DNA of 21,085 nucleotides, from IMG/VR virus record IMGVR_UViG_3300009428_000100, positions 1 to 21,085 of that record; one strand, written 5' to 3'. The notes under the pieces are model-generated. The model did not search any database. It was given only the letters and a program-made list of their open reading frames with translations, and was not told where the DNA came from. This DNA is from a virus. Numbering within the stretch: position 1 is the stretch's first letter; the number at the start of each line of letters is the position of its first letter. Both the position numbers and the translations under genes were made by a program. Positions 1-6,582 of this stretch are shown piece after piece.

Positions 1-150
1 CATCTCTGGCAGATGCCCTTTCAGCCCCAGTCGTGACTTGTGGGCAGCCACTCGCCGCGGGTGCAAGCCCAGGATCTCGGCCGCAGCAGTAACGGTGCGC
101 CCCGTCAGCGCCGCTATGATTGTGTCGTCGTCGTGCTTGCGTGCGGCCAT
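1..150 (-). CDS. Partial small HTH protein, runs off the left edge
   Basis: Fifty codons are visible from the ATG at 150-148; the C-terminus is outside the window. The protein begins MAARKHDDDTIIAALTG and then has a helix-turn-helix-like segment (residues about 17-45, AAAEILGLHPRRVAAHKSRL), suggesting a DNA-binding protein. Its start overlaps the rusA stop by one base (TGATG), so it is translationally coupled to rusA. The slot after rusA in lambdoid phages often holds a late-gene regulator or a NinH/Q-like protein; that is context only and I do not recognise the family. Confidence 0.75.
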   Translation of the reverse strand, partial: MAARKHDDDTIIAALTGRTVTAAAEILGLHPRRVAAHKSRLGLKGHLPEM

Positions 151-509
151 CAGGCTGCCTCCCCGTCTATCTCTGAAATGGTCACCTCGACGCACCCCAG
201 GGCCTTGATAGGGCCTCTTTTGATGGTCAGATGGTCGATCTGGCTGTCGTCTTCCCAGGCTCCGCCGTGGGTTAGGGCATCGAGCAAGCCCTTGAGCATG
301 TTGTCGAGGTCACGACGGCGGCGGTCTGGCGGGCACGCTTTGATCACCACCGCCAAACGTCCGTCCTGCCTGCTTATGCGCGCTTCGGCGCATGCTTTGA
401 TCACCGCGGCGCAGTAGTCGCGGCCCTTGGCGCTGATCAGCGTCTTGGCGCCAACACGGCGGTAATAGGTGTTCGTCGAAGGCGGAAAAGGCAGGGTGAT
501 GGCTGTCAT
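150..509 (-). CDS. rusA: RusA-family Holliday junction resolvase
   Basis: The 119-aa product has the RusA length and signature. RusA cuts four-way DNA junctions symmetrically as a dimer with Mg2+, resolving recombination and replication intermediates of phage DNA. Visible hallmarks are the N-terminal PPSTN (residues 9-13) and the block RDLDNMLKGLLDALTHGG (66-83) followed by WEDDSQID, with acidic residues D67, D69 and D88 matching the catalytic aspartates of E. coli RusA. The ATG at 509 overlaps the stop of the upstream 75-aa gene (ATGA), giving a coupled start. It lies in the nin-like portion of the leftward operon with NinB and Ref, which suits a role in processing recombined DNA. Confidence 0.95.
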   Translation of the reverse strand: MTAITLPFPPSTNTYYRRVGAKTLISAKGRDYCAAVIKACAEARISRQDGRLAVVIKACPPDRRRRDLDNMLKGLLDALTHGGAWEDDSQIDHLTIKRGPIKALGCVEVTISEIDGEAA

Positions 510-733
510 CTACTCCCCCTCGCCTTCGCTTCCAGCGCAGCGCGAACCATCGACCGGAGCAGCGGACTCATCCTCGACAGCTCGGCCGATACCCACTGGC
601 GCCACGGCTGCAGGCCCATCGATTTGCACCGATCCCTCAGCTTGTCCGCTATTACCACGGCAAGCTGCTCCGCATTGGCCTTGGCAATCAGGCCGTCCGC
701 TGTTAATCCACGCCTCGCCGCAGAGGAAGTCAT
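506..733 (-). CDS. Hypothetical 75-aa phage protein
   Basis: Short, mostly helical, basic protein (starts MTSSAARRGLTADGLIAKAN, ends AKARGSR) with no domain I recognise. It is supported by its place in the operon: its ATG at 733 directly follows the stop of the DUF3310 gene, and its stop overlaps the rusA start by 4 nt. Such small proteins just upstream of rusA are common in Pseudomonas phages; a helper role for RusA is only a guess from position. Confidence 0.8.
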   Translation of the reverse strand: MTSSAARRGLTADGLIAKANAEQLAVVIADKLRDRCKSMGLQPWRQWVSAELSRMSPLLRSMVRAALEAKARGSR

Positions 734-1207
734 TCAATTGCTTCTCTCCACTGCGCCGCACTTCAAGCAAATCTTGAAATAGGCCCCTCTGGCGTAGAAC
801 GACTTCTCGGGTCTGTATGTCGGGGCAGCTATGCCGAAATCGTGGTCGCACTCTTCCTGCTCCGGTGCAAAGCTCATGTGCTTCTCTGTCTCAAACGACA
901 CGTCTACGCCGGCAACGGTGCGAGGGTCGGTGAAACCCTTCTCGGCCTCGGTGCGATAGTCGATGGTGTTCTGCTGGCCAAACTCGGCTTTCGCGTCCTC
1001 TGCCCGCATTGCCTGCCAGCGCACAAGGCTGTCGATGGCGTCCTGTATGTCCCGGTCAAGATCCTTGTGGCCACGGTTGCCAGCGCAGAGCAGCTTCTTG
1101 ACGGCGTGGTCAATCGGGCCGGCCGGCACTTCGAACAGCTCAATGACCCGGTACACGTCGATCTGCTGGAGGCCGGAAACGTCTTTGTAGTAGTGGTTGT
1201 GGGTCAT
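734..1207 (-). CDS. DUF3310-family protein with C-terminal zinc-knuckle-like motif
   Basis: The ATG at 1207 is preferred because it overlaps the ref stop by 4 nt (ATGA); the frame is open further upstream but that part overlaps ref and is shadow. The 157-aa product starts MTHNHYYKD and has the DUF3310 pattern: HYY, IDVYRVIELFEV, IDHAVKKLLCAGNRG, then a DLDRDIQDAIDSLVRW helix. DUF3310 proteins are widespread in phages and are sometimes annotated as nucleotide kinases without firm proof. The C-terminus carries CDHDFG and CLKCG, a likely metal-binding pair fused to the DUF3310 core. Function unknown. Confidence 0.85.
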   Translation of the reverse strand: MTHNHYYKDVSGLQQIDVYRVIELFEVPAGPIDHAVKKLLCAGNRGHKDLDRDIQDAIDSLVRWQAMRAEDAKAEFGQQNTIDYRTEAEKGFTDPRTVAGVDVSFETEKHMSFAPEQEECDHDFGIAAPTYRPEKSFYARGAYFKICLKCGAVERSN

Positions 1208-1506
1208 GCTGCCTGCTCCTGTCCGGTGAGCTGTTGCACCAACTGCAACAACTTCTCCTCTGTTCCGAATCGCTCGATGAAGGCCAGCTTTGCCAGGTGG
1301 ATGCTTGGCACGGCCGGGTGATGGGTGCCACGGTGATGCGGCGGGCATAGGCCTATTGCACGGTGATGGCTTGATCGCTGACCCATGCCTACCCCGGCGC
1401 GAATGTGGTGAATCTCGGCTGGCGTACCCGGCGTGCCTTGCAGGTAGCAGGCAATGCAGCCCAGGGCGGCAACGCGGTTGAGGTGCTGTTTCTCGGCCTT
1501 GGTCAT
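1204..1506 (-). CDS. ref: Ref-like recombination enhancement nuclease (HNH type)
   Basis: The 100-aa product resembles the catalytic C-terminal part of phage P1 Ref, a RecA-dependent HNH-type nuclease that cuts within displacement loops. Visible features are GCIACYLQG (Cys pair), EIHHIRAGVGMGQR (residues 31-44), GLCPPHHRGTHH (52-63) and a helical tail. Ref-family genes are usual in nin-like regions of Pseudomonas and enterobacterial phages. The ATG at 1506 is chosen because it overlaps the stop of the membrane-protein gene (ATGA); a longer in-frame reading upstream only mirrors that gene. It is shorter than P1 Ref (about 186 aa), lacking the disordered N-terminal DNA-binding arm, as is common for nin-region members. 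Confidence 0.85.
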   Translation of the reverse strand: MTKAEKQHLNRVAALGCIACYLQGTPGTPAEIHHIRAGVGMGQRSSHHRAIGLCPPHHRGTHHPAVPSIHLAKLAFIERFGTEEKLLQLVQQLTGQEQAA

Positions 1507-1718
1507 TGCCGTCTCCCTGTTACCAGCGCCTTTGTCGCGGTTTTCACAGCGTCGGCCCATCCGCAGTAGCAATGTCGAACCTCTTGAGAAAACCAGCGCC
1601 ACGACCGCATGATCGCTATCACGAAAGGAACCCATGCCAGCGCCAAGAGAGCCAAGATCGCCAGAAGTGAGCGAGGACGCATCGGGATTGCCAAACAAAG
1701 CTTTCTTAGCCACTTCAT
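1503..1718 (-). CDS. Small membrane protein, 71 aa
   Basis: The ATG at 1718 overlaps the ninB stop (ATGA) and begins MKWLRKLCLAIPMRP; a hydrophobic stretch LLAILALLALAWVPFVIAIM (residues about 18-37) gives one transmembrane helix with a positive N-terminus. The C-terminal half is basic. Its stop overlaps the ref start by 4 nt. The overlaps on both sides argue for a translated gene although no family is recognised. A membrane protein inside a recombination-gene cluster is a little out of place; role unknown. Confidence 0.7.
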   Translation of the reverse strand: MKWLRKLCLAIPMRPRSLLAILALLALAWVPFVIAIMRSWRWFSQEVRHCYCGWADAVKTATKALVTGRRQ

Positions 1719-2119
1719 GCGGCAATCCCCCAATGATCAGCCGTGGTGAACTTCACGCCCTGCTCAGCCGCGAAGGCTTCCATCACCTCGAACATGTCCG
1801 CGAACCACTTCTTGCTCTGTTTGCGGGTGGAGATGCCCAGGACGACGAAGCCGCCATTCAGGCCGGGCACGGCGCGCTGTTGCTCTACAGAGGCGCTGAA
1901 AATGTGTTTCCAGTCCTCGTCCTTCAGCATCTGGCCGTACCACTCAACCTGGCGGGAGATATCGCGCAACATGGCCCACATGCGGCGGTTCTGCTGGTCG
2001 CTGCGGACCTCCTCGCGCATGGTCCAAGTCCAGCCGGCGTCGAGGTCGATCTTCTGAAGGCAGGCGATAGCGCGCTGGCGGTCCATCTCGTTGCGAAGGG
2101 GGAAGGTTGGGTTAGCCAT
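1715..2119 (-). CDS. ninB: NinB (lambda Orf) recombination mediator
   Basis: The 134-aa product matches NinB in length and pattern: a basic N-terminus, RSDQQNRRMWAMLRDISRQV near residues 39-58, then WKHIFSASVEQQ, and a C-terminal region with STRKQSKKWFADMFEVMEAF. Lambda NinB (Orf) binds single-stranded DNA and SSB and can stand in for RecFOR in loading recombinases. Here it would act with Ref and RusA on replicating phage DNA. Its start overlaps the TraR-like gene by 8 nt. No unusual residues are seen. Confidence 0.93.
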   Translation of the reverse strand: MANPTFPLRNEMDRQRAIACLQKIDLDAGWTWTMREEVRSDQQNRRMWAMLRDISRQVEWYGQMLKDEDWKHIFSASVEQQRAVPGLNGGFVVLGISTRKQSKKWFADMFEVMEAFAAEQGVKFTTADHWGIAA

Positions 2120-2378
2120 TGCGGCGCCCCTCCCGCTTGTCGTGGTCGTCCTGGCATTCCTTGCAGCGCACGGCGTTCTCTACCGCCTTGCGGCGAGCCG
2201 GGAGGATGTCCTCGCCACAATCAAGGCAGTCCGGCCGGCCCTGCCCCTGCAGCCTGGCCTGTACCAGCGCCACGCCACCGATGCGGTCTGCCTCCTCTAG
2301 CCCTGTGGCGCGATCTGTTACATCGGGAGCGGTGCGGGCCTGCTCGAAGGCTTCTGTCATCTCCGAAAAATCAGACAT
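2112..2378 (-). CDS. TraR/DksA C4-type zinc-finger protein
   Basis: The 88-aa product begins MSDFSEMTEAFEQA and ends with a C4 zinc finger, C51-x2-C54 and C72-x2-C75, with the TraR/DksA spacing (DCLDCGEDI, then RCKECQ). TraR-family proteins enter the RNA polymerase secondary channel and mimic DksA plus ppGpp; plasmid and phage copies can reshape host transcription during infection. The acidic N-terminal tip needed for that is plausible here but unproven. The ATG at 2378 overlaps the preceding stop by 8 nt; the frame extends upstream to 2438 but that portion mirrors the neighbouring gene. Confidence 0.88.
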   Translation of the reverse strand: MSDFSEMTEAFEQARTAPDVTDRATGLEEADRIGGVALVQARLQGQGRPDCLDCGEDILPARRKAVENAVRCKECQDDHDKREGRRNG

Positions 2379-2793
2379 GGCGCACCTCCAATCCGAGCAG
2401 TGGCCGGGCCTCGTTAACAAGGTCATTCCACAACTCATAGCTGCGGATCGGGCCGCGCCCGCTGTTTTGCAGGTCGACTAGACGCATCAGTAGTTCGCGC
2501 ATCTGGTCGCGCTCAGCCTTTAAGCCATCGCTCTCCAAGCGGTGCTGGTGAGTGATTTCAATCTGATCGTAGAGAGCCGCTGTGATCTGCTCATTGGTAG
2601 CGGCCAGCCGCTCGTTCTCCGCGATCAGCTCGAGCAGGTCGAAAGCCGGAACAGACGCCTCTCCTTGCTGCCACTTCTCACAGCACATCATTTCGCGATC
2701 GCCGCCGTGCTCGACGCCGGTCGGTATTTTCTCGCCGCAGCACGCGGGCAGCCCGGCCTCAGCCAGCCGTTTCAGTTCGTCGTACTTGCTCAT
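2371..2793 (-). CDS. Ead/Ea22-like phage protein with coiled coil
   Basis: The 140-aa product begins MSKYDELKRLAEAGLP, a start typical of the Ead/Ea22 family of lambdoid accessory proteins. A Cys-rich patch (PACCGEKIP, MMCCEKWQQG) follows, then a heptad-rich helix from about residue 55 (LLELIAENERLAATNEQ) to 105. The C-terminus ends with an SYELWNDLVNEARPLL helix. Function of the family is unknown; these genes are non-essential in known phages. Start overlaps the preceding stop (ATGA). Confidence 0.82.
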   Translation of the reverse strand: MSKYDELKRLAEAGLPACCGEKIPTGVEHGGDREMMCCEKWQQGEASVPAFDLLELIAENERLAATNEQITAALYDQIEITHQHRLESDGLKAERDQMRELLMRLVDLQNSGRGPIRSYELWNDLVNEARPLLGLEVRHV

Positions 2794-2966
2794 TTCCCCG
2801 CCCCCAATGCCTTAACCAAACCGTTCCAGCAGATTGCTATCCGGCGAGCGCCCTTGGTCATCTCTACCGATTCGCTGGATTTAGTAGGGTCGATGACGTA
2901 ACCCTGTGCCTTGTATTCGCTCACCTTGGCCAGCTGGGGACCGGTGAGGGAGTGAGAGCGGTTCAT
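2790..2966 (-). CDS. Hypothetical 58-aa protein
   Basis: A small gene recognised from operon geometry: its ATG (2966-2964) overlaps the stop of the upstream 89-aa gene and its TGA (2792-2790) overlaps the start of the Ead-like gene, both as ATGA. The product begins MNRSHSLTGPQLAKVSEYKA and ends VKALGAGK, with a polar N-terminal helix and an IAICWNGLVKAL segment near the C-terminus. No family recognised. Confidence 0.72.
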   Translation of the reverse strand: MNRSHSLTGPQLAKVSEYKAQGYVIDPTKSSESVEMTKGARRIAICWNGLVKALGAGK

Positions 2967-3232
2967 GCCTTCACCTCGCGGGACTGTTGGCGCTCTGGCT
3001 GGAAGTCGCCACGCAGAGGCATGAGATAGCGCTCCGGAACGTAGAGTGGCGTCACGCCGTCATCCGTGACCCACCATGCATTGCAGCCAGCCTCGTAGGT
3101 CGTCCGGTCGTATTCGAATAACGAGCCGGCAGGAATCCGCTCTAGAAGCTCTACTTGCTGGTAGGCCAAAAGTAAGCCGTCAAAATCCTTGGTCGTCAGC
3201 GCCAGATCGCCCGGCTTGAATTGGTTGTTCAT
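2963..3232 (-). CDS. Hypothetical 89-aa phage protein
   Basis: Begins MNNQFKPGDLALTTKD and has several aromatic, beta-rich segments (LLLAYQQVELLERIP, CNAWWVTDDGVTPLYVPERYL), the style of a small SH3-like or beta-barrel fold, which is only inferred. It overlaps the nuclease gene upstream and the 58-aa gene downstream by 4 nt on each side, so it is a genuine operon member. Proteins of this kind recur in Pseudomonas phage early regions without known function. Confidence 0.82.
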   Translation of the reverse strand: MNNQFKPGDLALTTKDFDGLLLAYQQVELLERIPAGSLFEYDRTTYEAGCNAWWVTDDGVTPLYVPERYLMPLRGDFQPERQQSREVKA

Positions 3233-3870
3233 GCGGCCACCTTCTGGCGCTTGGTGTGAATGAGGCGCACGAACTCAGCCGCGATGAACTCAGCGCGGCT
3301 TGCCTGGCCTTCGGTGTTTTGTGTTTTGGTGTTCAGCGGCGCATGGAGCAGGCGCTTGGTCAGCTCAAGCGTTTCGCGATCCATCCAACGATTCAGCATC
3401 TCGGAAACCAGCTCGCCGGCCATGCGGGTACCGTCGAAGTACTCGATGCTGCGCGACTGCAGGACGCGGGCGTATTCGCGGTCACCGTAGAATTTGCGAA
3501 CCAGCGTGCAAGCCTCTGTCATGCTCATCGTTACCGCGCCGGCCGGGGCGAAGTAGGCAAGCGTTCCCTGATACCAAAGGTTGCCTCGGCAATGACTGCC
3601 GCCATGCGCAAACACAACCGGGCATCCTGTCTTGGCCTCGACATCCGCCGCCTTTTCGATCTCTTTGGTGTCCGGGCATGGCCCTTTCACTTCGAGATAC
3701 ATGCCGCACGCGGGCAGGTAGAAATCAGGCAGGTACCAACCGTGGCGGGTTTCGATGACTCGCGGCTCGTAGACCCAGCGCACGCGCAGGGCATCCATGA
3801 ATTTTGCCCAGATGGTTTCAGAGTGAGAACGCATCTCGTAGCCGGCGTAATGAAAAATGGTCTGGTCCAT
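3229..3870 (-). CDS. Predicted PD-(D/E)XK-type endonuclease
   Basis: The 213-aa product has a PD-(D/E)XK arrangement in its first third: E18 in RSHSETIWAKF, E35 in VYEPRV, D49 in YLPDFYLP and E60-x-K62 in MYLEVKGP. This resembles the nuclease core of phage replication-associated or Vsr/TnsA-like endonucleases, which need divalent metal. The C-terminal half is helical and basic. Its ATG overlaps the helicase stop by one base (TAATG). The position next to the replicative helicase suggests a role in DNA replication or recombination. The fold call is from motif reading only. Confidence 0.78.
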   Translation of the reverse strand: MDQTIFHYAGYEMRSHSETIWAKFMDALRVRWVYEPRVIETRHGWYLPDFYLPACGMYLEVKGPCPDTKEIEKAADVEAKTGCPVVFAHGGSHCRGNLWYQGTLAYFAPAGAVTMSMTEACTLVRKFYGDREYARVLQSRSIEYFDGTRMAGELVSEMLNRWMDRETLELTKRLLHAPLNTKTQNTEGQASRAEFIAAEFVRLIHTKRQKVAA

Positions 3871-5249
3871 TAGCGTTTCCCCAGCATCGAGCGAAGGGAG
3901 GACGGCGCCGACTGCTGACGCTCGCCCTGATCTTCCTCGCGCTGCTGAGCACAGGAGACGAACCGGGCGAACTCACCCTGGAACTGCAGAAGGCAGAAAT
4001 CAGGCTTGGCGTGACGGCACTTCACGACGTCGATTTCGGTGATGCCGTTGCGGCCGCGATCGGTGTTGATGTCGCGGTGCGCCATGATGATTACGTCAGC
4101 GTCCTGCTCGATCTCGCCGGAGTCACGCAGGTCGCTCATCTTGGGCTTGCTGTCGGCGCGGGACTCGATGCCCCGGTTCAACTGAGCAAGTGCAACAACC
4201 GGAATGCCAAGCTCCTTCGCCAGTGCCTTGAGTCCTCGGCTGATCGCGCCAAGCTCTTGGTTGCGATTCTGAAGACGGCTGTTCTGGTCTGGAGCGATCA
4301 AGCCCAGGTAGTCGATAACGATCACACTCAGCGGACGAGCGCGATGCTCGAAGCGGGCGATGGAGCAGATGCGCGAGAAGGTCAGCGCCGGCTTGTCGCA
4401 GATACGCACGTCAGCAGCAGCCAGCTTGTTGACCGCCACGTTCATGCGCAGACAGTACTCATCGTTGTCCAGCGCCTTGCCGGAGTCGATTAGGCCTTGG
4501 GCGACCTCGGACAGCGAGGCCAATGAGCGCTTGGCAAGTTCTGACTGGCTCATCTCAAGAGAGAAGATCAACGCCGAGCCACCCTTGCTGACGGCGATAT
4601 GGTCAGCAAGTCCAACGCCGAGCACCGTCTTACCGGTACCGGGGCGACCCGCGATGATTGCTAGGTTCCCGGGACGCAGCCCTTGAACGACGCGATCAAG
4701 ATCCGGCAGATTGAAGTCCAGGCCAACGGCCTTGATACCTTTCCAGCGGCTTTCCATCTCGTCGAAGACTGGCACCAGTGCTTCACGGATCGACACAACG
4801 TCCGGTCGCTCTTCGTGCGAGACGAGGTCCATGGTCATTTGCTGGGCTTGGGCAATCTGCTCGGACACAGTGCCGCGCTGCTGAGCTAGCTGCATCAGGG
4901 CTTGGCCGACCTCGTACAGCTTGCGAGCGCGGGACCGCTCCAGAACGATGCGGGCATAGTGCGGGCCGTTCGCGGCGCTCGGCATGTTGCGCATGATTTC
5001 CGATGCGTAGACGATGGTCAGCTCACCGCTCGGCAATTCGTCGCGGATCTCGGAAAGCGTGATGCTGTCCGGGCGCATCTTCTTCGAGTGGGCGCCAAGG
5101 ATCATGGAGTACAGCGCGGAATGGTCTTCGCTGGAGAAGTCAGCCGGAGCCAGGAAGGAGCCGATCGATTCGCACAGCTCAGGCTCGTGCATCAGGGCGC
5201 CAAGCACACCGTGTTCAGCTTCGAGGGCGATCAGAGGACGTTCGCTCAT
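3870..5249 (-). CDS. dnaB: DnaB-like replicative DNA helicase
   Basis: The 459-aa protein has the two DnaB domains. The N-terminal helical domain spans about residues 1-110 (starts SERPLIALEAEHGVLGALM). The RecA-like ATPase domain has Walker A GRPGTGKT (201-208), FSLEMSQ (229-235), Walker B VIVIDYLGL (309-317), the VALAQLNRG motif (352-360) and DLRDSGEIEQDADVI (373-387). It should act as a hexamer unwinding phage DNA at the fork. The phage encodes its own helicase rather than a lambda P-type loader, the P22 gene 12 strategy. ATG 5249 overlaps the O-like stop (TGATG); GTG 5252 is possible but less likely. Confidence 0.97.
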   Translation of the reverse strand: MSERPLIALEAEHGVLGALMHEPELCESIGSFLAPADFSSEDHSALYSMILGAHSKKMRPDSITLSEIRDELPSGELTIVYASEIMRNMPSAANGPHYARIVLERSRARKLYEVGQALMQLAQQRGTVSEQIAQAQQMTMDLVSHEERPDVVSIREALVPVFDEMESRWKGIKAVGLDFNLPDLDRVVQGLRPGNLAIIAGRPGTGKTVLGVGLADHIAVSKGGSALIFSLEMSQSELAKRSLASLSEVAQGLIDSGKALDNDEYCLRMNVAVNKLAAADVRICDKPALTFSRICSIARFEHRARPLSVIVIDYLGLIAPDQNSRLQNRNQELGAISRGLKALAKELGIPVVALAQLNRGIESRADSKPKMSDLRDSGEIEQDADVIIMAHRDINTDRGRNGITEIDVVKCRHAKPDFCLLQFQGEFARFVSCAQQREEDQGERQQSAPSSLRSMLGKR

Positions 5250-6049
5250 CACACGGCCTCCAGAACTTTCAGAACCTTGTCCTGGCGGGTCAGGAACTCG
5301 ATGTCAGCAGTCCAGCCCCGGTCGTTCTGGCCAACCCAGTGAGCGTTGGTCAGGCACTGAGCGAAATACGCTTCCCAGAACTCACCTTTGCGGAACGGGA
5401 AACCGCCTTCGATCTCCAGGTTCCAGCAAGCCTTGATCTGGCGCTGACGCTTAGGGTTGAGCTTGATGCACGCCGGCAGCTTGGAACCACAGACCCGGTT
5501 GTAGATCTCCATGATCTTCGAGTACGGGATGCGCTCAGCTTTGGCAGAATCGGGTTGATCAGTGCCGGTGGTGTCTTGGGTTTCTGCTTCCGGCTTCTCG
5601 ACCGATGGGGTCGAAGCGACAGCGGCGACAAGCTCCGTAGGAGCTATATTTCTTTCTTTCTTTATAAGGTGTCCGATTTCACGGACTTTTTCCTTCCCGG
5701 TATTCGGAATGTTTCCAGCTTTCGGAGCGGCTTGTTTTGCCCCCCAGGAAGAGGTTTCGCACACGCCGATTTCACCAGCAGAACCACCGATCCGGTACAG
5801 GACGTTACGGCGCAGCAATGCGTCCAACGCCTCAGCGATGTGGTTGGCCTTCTTGCCGGTGCGAGCTTCAAACTCTTTGCCACGGATGCGAGCCGTGGGA
5901 CGCTGGTAGCCTGCAGTCAGGCGAACCACTACGTCGATAATCTTCCGCTCGGTCTGCGTGAAGTCATGCAGAGCCAGCGCGTCAAGAAGATCGTTGTCCA
6001 TCCGGGTAAACCCCCGCTGGGTGTTGCTTATGTGAATCACGTTGTCCAT
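5249..6049 (-). CDS. Lambda O-like replication initiator
   Basis: The 266-aa product begins MDNVIHISNTQRGFTRMDN, followed by a winged-helix-like N-terminal domain (LLDALALHDFTQTERKIIDV, then RIRGKEFEARTGKKANHI to about residue 90) of the phage replication protein O type that binds origin DNA. A low-complexity acidic linker (about 140-180) joins a C-terminal domain (YSKIMEIYNRVCGSKLP onward) that probably contacts the helicase. The ATG at 6049 has a GAGAGAG ribosome site just upstream; codons further up overlap an antisense RNA candidate. It is directly coupled to dnaB, the O/P-like pair of the leftward operon. In lambda the origin lies inside O. Confidence 0.9.
   Translation of the reverse strand: MDNVIHISNTQRGFTRMDNDLLDALALHDFTQTERKIIDVVVRLTAGYQRPTARIRGKEFEARTGKKANHIAEALDALLRRNVLYRIGGSAGEIGVCETSSWGAKQAAPKAGNIPNTGKEKVREIGHLIKKERNIAPTELVAAVASTPSVEKPEAETQDTTGTDQPDSAKAERIPYSKIMEIYNRVCGSKLPACIKLNPKRQRQIKACWNLEIEGGFPFRKGEFWEAYFAQCLTNAHWVGQNDRGWTADIEFLTRQDKVLKVLEAV
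5643..5705. other. AT-rich strip in the O linker, candidate replication origin
   Basis: Within the linker-coding part of the O-like gene the sequence turns AT- and pyrimidine-rich (runs of ctttctttcttt and TTTTT), in contrast to the GC-rich surroundings. It contains an inverted repeat, GTCCG-ATTTCA-CGGAC (5671-5686). Lambda and P22 place their origins inside the initiator gene, including an AT-rich unwinding element. I could not find clear iterons beside it, so this is a weak, position-based call. Confidence 0.25.
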
Positions 6050-6052
6050 AAT
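6024..6052 (+). promoter_or_regulatory. Candidate antisense promoter (pO-like)
   Basis: TTGCTT (6024-6029), a 17-bp spacer and CATAAT (6047-6052) form a plausible sigma70 promoter on the plus strand. It lies over the first codons of the O-like gene and fires against the leftward operon, ending at the strong terminator at 6082-6110. This is the geometry of lambda pO/oop. The -35 box is poor, the -10 good. Confidence 0.5.
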
Positions 6053-6058
6053 CTCTCT

Positions 6059-6110
6059 CGCAAGTAGTACTGCTGTTGAAGAAGCCACCCTCGTCCGGTG
6101 GCTTTTTTAT
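6059..6110 (+). ncRNA. Candidate OOP-like small antisense RNA
   Basis: From the predicted start near 6059 to the terminator U-tract near 6110 gives an RNA of about 50 nt, mostly a terminator hairpin. It is antisense to the leader of the O-like gene, including its ribosome site, and touches the last codons of the small gene at 6107-6328, which sits in the lambda cII position. Lambda OOP RNA (77 nt) is made from the same place and direction and downregulates cII. Here the overlap with the cII-position gene is only a few bases, so the main target might be the O translation start. Inferred from sequence only. Confidence 0.42.
6082..6110 (+). terminator. Rho-independent terminator (tO-like)
   Basis: Stem AAGCCACC (6082-6089) pairs with GGTGGCTT (6097-6104) around a 7-nt loop, followed by TTTTTTAT on the plus strand. 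The minus-strand copy lacks a U-tract, so it should not stop the leftward replication operon. It terminates plus-strand (antisense) transcription, fitting an OOP-type RNA. Confidence 0.85.
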
Positions 6111-6328
6111 TGGTCCTTTTCAGGCCCTCGCTTCCTTGCCCTGATTAGGGCTAGGTCTGTTACTTCTGCTGTTACCACCCGGCTCTTAATGACCTTGTGG
6201 TTCTCTGCGATCATCTTCAGGATCTCTCCTGCCGCGTCCTCGACTGACTGGTTCAGGCCGCTAGCCATCTCTCTCAGGAACCTCCGTTCCTCATCGTCAA
6301 ACTCCCCTAGATCAATCAGCTCACCCAC
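6107..6328 (-). CDS. Hypothetical 73-aa protein in the cII position
   Basis: GTG start at 6328 with GGGGA a few bases upstream. The product (MGELIDLGEFDDEERRFLRE...) is acidic at the N-terminus, has two helices (EERRFLREMASGL, VEDAAGEILKMIAENHKVI) and a basic tail. It occupies the place of cII between cro and O but shows no CII-type helix-turn-helix that I can see. It is the only gene of this stretch whose 3' end meets the candidate antisense RNA. Function unknown. Confidence 0.7.
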   Translation of the reverse strand: MGELIDLGEFDDEERRFLREMASGLNQSVEDAAGEILKMIAENHKVIKSRVVTAEVTDLALIRARKRGPEKDQ

Positions 6329-6350
6329 AAACTTCCCCTGCTCAGTGCCT

Positions 6351-6545
6351 CTAAACGGCGGTACGCTGCTCGGTAGTGGCAGACTGCCCCTTGGCCTCGC
6401 GGATGAACTCTTTAATCAGGTGGCGGGCTAACACGGCTGGCTGCATGCGCATCTGGTTGGCTAACTTCCTGAACTCGCTGTCGTCGTAGTAATCCAGGCG
6501 GGCTTTAACGATCTGTTCTTTCTTGTGGCGGGGGTTGTCATACAT
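6351..6545 (-). CDS. Small protein, possible ribbon-helix-helix fold
   Basis: The 64-aa product has a short strand-like segment (KKEQIVKARLDYYDD) followed by two helices (EFRKLANQMRM and QPAVLARHLIKEFIREAKG), the order seen in Arc/CopG ribbon-helix-helix DNA-binding proteins. AAGGAG about 10 nt upstream of the ATG at 6545 supports translation. It is the second gene of the P_R operon after cro, so a regulatory role is plausible but unproven. Confidence 0.75.
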   Translation of the reverse strand: MYDNPRHKKEQIVKARLDYYDDSEFRKLANQMRMQPAVLARHLIKEFIREAKGQSATTEQRTAV

Positions 6546-6582
6546 GGCGAGGAAACTCCTTATCTCTGGTCAAAAATCCGGT

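Noticed and set aside
842-1321. Long plus-strand frame opposite the DUF3310 and ref genes
   Set aside because: It mirrors recognised minus-strand genes that form an unbroken chain of overlapping starts and stops; its translation shows no domain.
1634-2440. 268-codon plus-strand frame opposite ninB and the TraR-like gene
   Set aside because: Antisense to well-identified genes, low-complexity Pro/Ala/Arg translation, no ribosome site.
3804-4493. 229-codon plus-strand frame opposite dnaB
   Set aside because: Antisense shadow of the helicase; GC-rich coding DNA often leaves the opposite frame open.
5643-5705. Firm origin call with iterons
   Set aside because: The AT-rich strip is real but I could not find repeated initiator-binding sites beside it, so it is listed only as a low-confidence feature.
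5339-6067. 242-codon plus-strand frame opposite the O-like gene
   Set aside because: Shadow of the O-like gene; no family likeness and no start signal.
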